From NCBI RefSeq assembly GCF_900129815.1, contig NZ_FQWX01000005.1, positions 47,392 to 111,391 of the forward strand: 64,000 nucleotides of DNA, written 5' to 3'. The notes under the pieces are model-generated. The model was given only the letters and a program-made list of their open reading frames with translations, did not search any database and was not told where the DNA came from. Position numbers and translations under genes: made by a program. This document shows positions 62,801-64,000 of the stretch, in pieces. This DNA is from Asaccharospora irregularis DSM 2635 (GTDB lineage Bacteria; Bacillota; Clostridia; Peptostreptococcales; Peptostreptococcaceae). The first letter of the stretch is position 1; each line of letters begins with the position of its first letter.

Positions 62801-63140
62801 AATTATGAAGAGAAAGTATCGCTTCTTCTCTTTCTATTATTTGATTAGTATGAACAGATACATTCCCTAACTTAACTATATATTTAAGCATAGGCAGCAT
62901 ATCATAATCTATAAGTTCTATAAAAGTGTTGTTATGAATTAGTGAACTAAGATTTTCCTGGTATGGTAGCTTTAGGTCACTATCATTGGTGTATAGCCAC
63001 TTAACAGCAAGCTCTAAAGCCCTCCTTGTGATAGTTGCACAAGTTGATGGACTTACTAATATACTTTTTTCAGCTTCTATACATGCATTGCCGAAACTAT
63101 CAAAATTTTTCTTGTTTATCAAAAACTCAAAATTACTCAA
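59805..63140 (-). CDS. hsdR: Type I restriction enzyme, R subunit
   Basis: 1111 residues. An N-terminal DUF4145-like helical part (10-130), a coiled coil, the nuclease domain with YVDYVLYGDNGKPLAIVEAK (about 237-256), a DEAD/DESH translocase (CATGTGKTRTAI, IIIDESHRSVYKKY, LIGLTATPKDD, MIGRGTRLCP) and an EcoEI-type C-terminal domain. It translocates and cuts unmodified DNA with HsdM and HsdS. It starts at TTG 63140 behind a very strong GGGGGGAGGA. hsdS lies 260 bases upstream. Confidence 0.95.
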   Translation of the reverse strand: MSNFEFLINKKNFDSFGNACIEAEKSILVSPSTCATITRRALELAVKWLYTNDSDLKLPYQENLSSLIHNNTFIELIDYDMLPMLKYIVKLGNVSVHTNQIIEREEAILSLHNLHQFVSWIDYCYSDEYTATDFDEALLLQGEEKRTRPEELKDLYERLSSKDKRLEEMIRENGNLRKQLTEKRKANAENYDFQVAEINEFETRKRYIDLELKLAGWEFTKDIREEVEVKGMPNETGLGYVDYVLYGDNGKPLAIVEAKRTSRDPKVGQHQAKLYANCLEKRYNQRPIIFYSNGFETFIWDDYYERRVYGFYKKSELQLMVDRRTSKKSLRNIKINDDISNRYYQKEAIIAVCEAFERKQRKALLVCATGTGKTRTAISIVDVLSRHNWVKNVLFLADRKALVKQAKNNFSKLLPNLALCNLLDNKDNPEEARMIFSTYPTMMNAIDDTKSKDGKRLFTPGHFDLIIIDESHRSVYKKYKSIFDYFDSYLIGLTATPKDDIDKNTYSIFDMENGVPTYAYDYDKAVEDGYLVDYTSIEIKTKVMEDGIKYDELSEEEKLEFEETFSDDESIDNEIGNTAINEWLFNTNTIDLVLKELMNKGLKVEGEEKIGKTIIFAKNTRHAKAIVERFNKLYPQYGNDFAKAVDYSIEYVDSIIDDFSEKDKMPQIAVSVDMLDTGIDIPEILNLVFFKKVRSKTKFWQMIGRGTRLCPDLLGVGIDKEKFLIFDFGNNIEFFKFNPKGYEGGKAETLSEKLFNLKVSIVKELQDLKYTEGEYEKFRKELLDELIASVKSLDGDSYLVRMHLKYVEIYKNESEWNAIGAVAQDDIKKHIAPLIISYEDDELAKRFDIVMYSITLAYLQNNNATKGIKRVIYTAEKLSKLGTVPQVQAQKYMIEKAMSEEFWESADIFELDKVRIALRDLIKYIEKSAQTIYYTGFSDMIIAEETNNSMYNANDLKDYKKKVEHYLNSHKDELAIYKLRNNKKITKQDVKTLEDIIFNQLGNPSDYQKEFGDTPVTQLVRKILGLDRNAANDAFSEFLNNESFNSKQIHFVKLIVDYVVKNGFIEDNGVLMEDPFRTVGGIIDLFENHVEERNKLIMTINGLKANTLDIS

Positions 63141-63300
63141 GATCCTCCCCCCTTTTTTAAACGTTAACTTCTTGAGTTAAAATATATTTCTATCCTTGAT
63201 TATTTTTCTAAATAAACGTTACTTCCTCTATATATATAATAGCTTGTATTAACTAAAATCTCATCATATAAATTATTTTTATTTGCTTAATAAACTATTG

Positions 63301-63327
63301 CACTATAAGATTTACCCTCTTACAGTG
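63301..63327 (-). terminator. Hairpin between hsdS and hsdR
   Basis: CACTATAAGA and TCTTACAGTG pair at 9 of 10 positions around seven bases. A second small palindrome (GACCTTCGCGGAC) follows at 63328-63340. There is no T-run, so it may be a weak terminator or processing site. Confidence 0.35.
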
Positions 63328-63402
63328 ACCTTCGCGGACTATATCCCATCTATGTAGATTGGTTTTCATCTTTTTATCTCACAACTTTTTAATAATTTCT
63401 CT

Positions 63403-64000
63403 TTAAATACCCTTTATATTAAAGGAGTTAAGCCTCTCTTCTAATGATTTTAAACTAGTCTCAATTTCAAATTTCAATTTTTCGACTTGTTTGACGAAGT
63501 CTTCAAATTGATTTTGAAGTTCTATTGGTGGTATTGGAACTTCAAAACTTCTAAATTCATTCATAGTTACTCTCGGCATTTTTGCACCTGAAACTTTTTC
63601 ACTTATATAATCTACAAATGATTTATTTCTTAACATATGTGCTAAATAATATCTATTTAATACTCCTCTTACAGGTTGTAATGGAACCATTTCAGATGTA
63701 GCATATCCAATTTCATTTGGTATAACTACTTTATTCAAGTATGGTCTTAGCTTTGAGTATAAAATATTTGTCGTATCAAATGTACAAGTTGAATTTCCTA
63801 TTTCATCTGTTGTTACATAGTTATATCCAATAATATTTCCTGTATTTGATTCAACCATATCTAAATTTAGTAACCACACTTTGCATTTGTTAAAATCACC
63901 TTTATAGTTAACTACAGGTGCTACATCATTCATCTTTCCTGTTTTCCAGCCTTTAACGTTTCTAATTGGGTCACCAAACATCTCGATAAATCTTGATTTA
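63403..64000 (-). CDS. hsdS: Type I restriction enzyme specificity subunit, partial
   Basis: The visible 199 codons are the C-terminal half of HsdS: the linker KSRFIEMFGDPIRNVKGWK, one target-recognition domain (NILYSKLRPYLNKVVIPNE, MPRVTMNEFRSFEVPIPP) and the closing helix IELQNQFEDFVKQVEKLKFE. The frame continues past the right edge, where the first recognition domain and probably hsdM lie. An inner ATG at 63981 is not the true start. It determines the DNA sequence recognised by the R-M complex. Confidence 0.92.
   Translation of the reverse strand, partial: KSRFIEMFGDPIRNVKGWKTGKMNDVAPVVNYKGDFNKCKVWLLNLDMVESNTGNIIGYNYVTTDEIGNSTCTFDTTNILYSKLRPYLNKVVIPNEIGYATSEMVPLQPVRGVLNRYYLAHMLRNKSFVDYISEKVSGAKMPRVTMNEFRSFEVPIPPIELQNQFEDFVKQVEKLKFEIETSLKSLEERLNSFNIKGI

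Noticed and set aside
63141..63402. Inverted repeats for HsdS shuffling or a recombinase site
   Set aside because: Only a 10-bp hairpin is visible, no second hsdS or recombinase gene lies in the window, and the rest of the locus is cut off by the right edge.
1..64000. CRISPR array, tRNA or rRNA genes
   Set aside because: No regularly spaced repeats and no clover-leaf or rRNA-like stretches were noticed in the reading of either strand.

Overview
The window comes from a low-GC Gram-positive anaerobe of the class Clostridia. The signs are an AT-rich base composition with strong AGGAGG-type ribosome binding sites, TTG and GTG starts, anaerobic sulfite reductase AsrABC next to an FNT hydrosulfide channel (the arrangement known from Clostridioides difficile), flavodoxin, EFR1-type ferredoxin and DUF3793. 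A Peptostreptococcaceae-like genome is my best guess, but the genus cannot be fixed from this sequence alone. No rRNA, tRNA or CRISPR array was seen.

Region 1 (1-20.3 kb) is ordinary chromosome: an edge-truncated unknown gene, a glutathione peroxidase followed by the remnant of a second one, SelO, a MATE exporter, small membrane proteins, thioredoxin, an iron-responsive-looking DUF3793-flavodoxin pair, CarD, a cold-shock protein, a PadR / HAAS-membrane / DUF4097 envelope operon, the pstSCAB phosphate importer and an alanine/sodium symporter. Region 2 (20.3-29.9 kb) holds asrABC plus the hydrosulfide channel with a perfect CRP/FNR palindrome and an adjacent Crp/Fnr regulator, an EAL-HDOD protein, a sensor kinase gene broken by an internal deletion, and a LytTR/DUF3021 pair. 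Region 3 (30-34.3 kb) is a siderophore ABC importer behind a perfect Fur box.

Region 4 (34.3-42 kb) has two cupins, then a second, non-canonical chaperone operon: GrpE-like, Hsp70, and a tandem J-like/TPR/tail-anchored protein that is now split by a one-base frameshift. It is followed by the last 34 codons of a ribosomal protein S4 gene and a YtrA-type GntR/ABC operon whose ATPase is also frameshifted in a homopolymer. Region 5 (42-50 kb) has OsmC, a second Crp/Fnr protein, a nucleobase permease and an ABC transporter operon with its own two-component system.

Region 6 (50.2-64 kb) is a defence island with much decay: a NUDIX hydrolase convergent with a PLD-nuclease/SF2-helicase/DUF3427 protein, a PD-(D/E)XK-like protein, a Fic AMP-transferase, an ISL3 transposase remnant, a shredded second copy of the PLD-helicase interrupted by an EFR1 ferredoxin gene, an EVE-HNH modification-dependent nuclease, and a type I restriction system (HsdR, and HsdS running off the right edge). 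A 102-bp direct repeat flanks the part of the island that contains the shredded copy.

Most promising for follow-up are the atypical chaperone operon with its J-J-TPR membrane protein, and the PLD-helicase / EVE-HNH / type I island.
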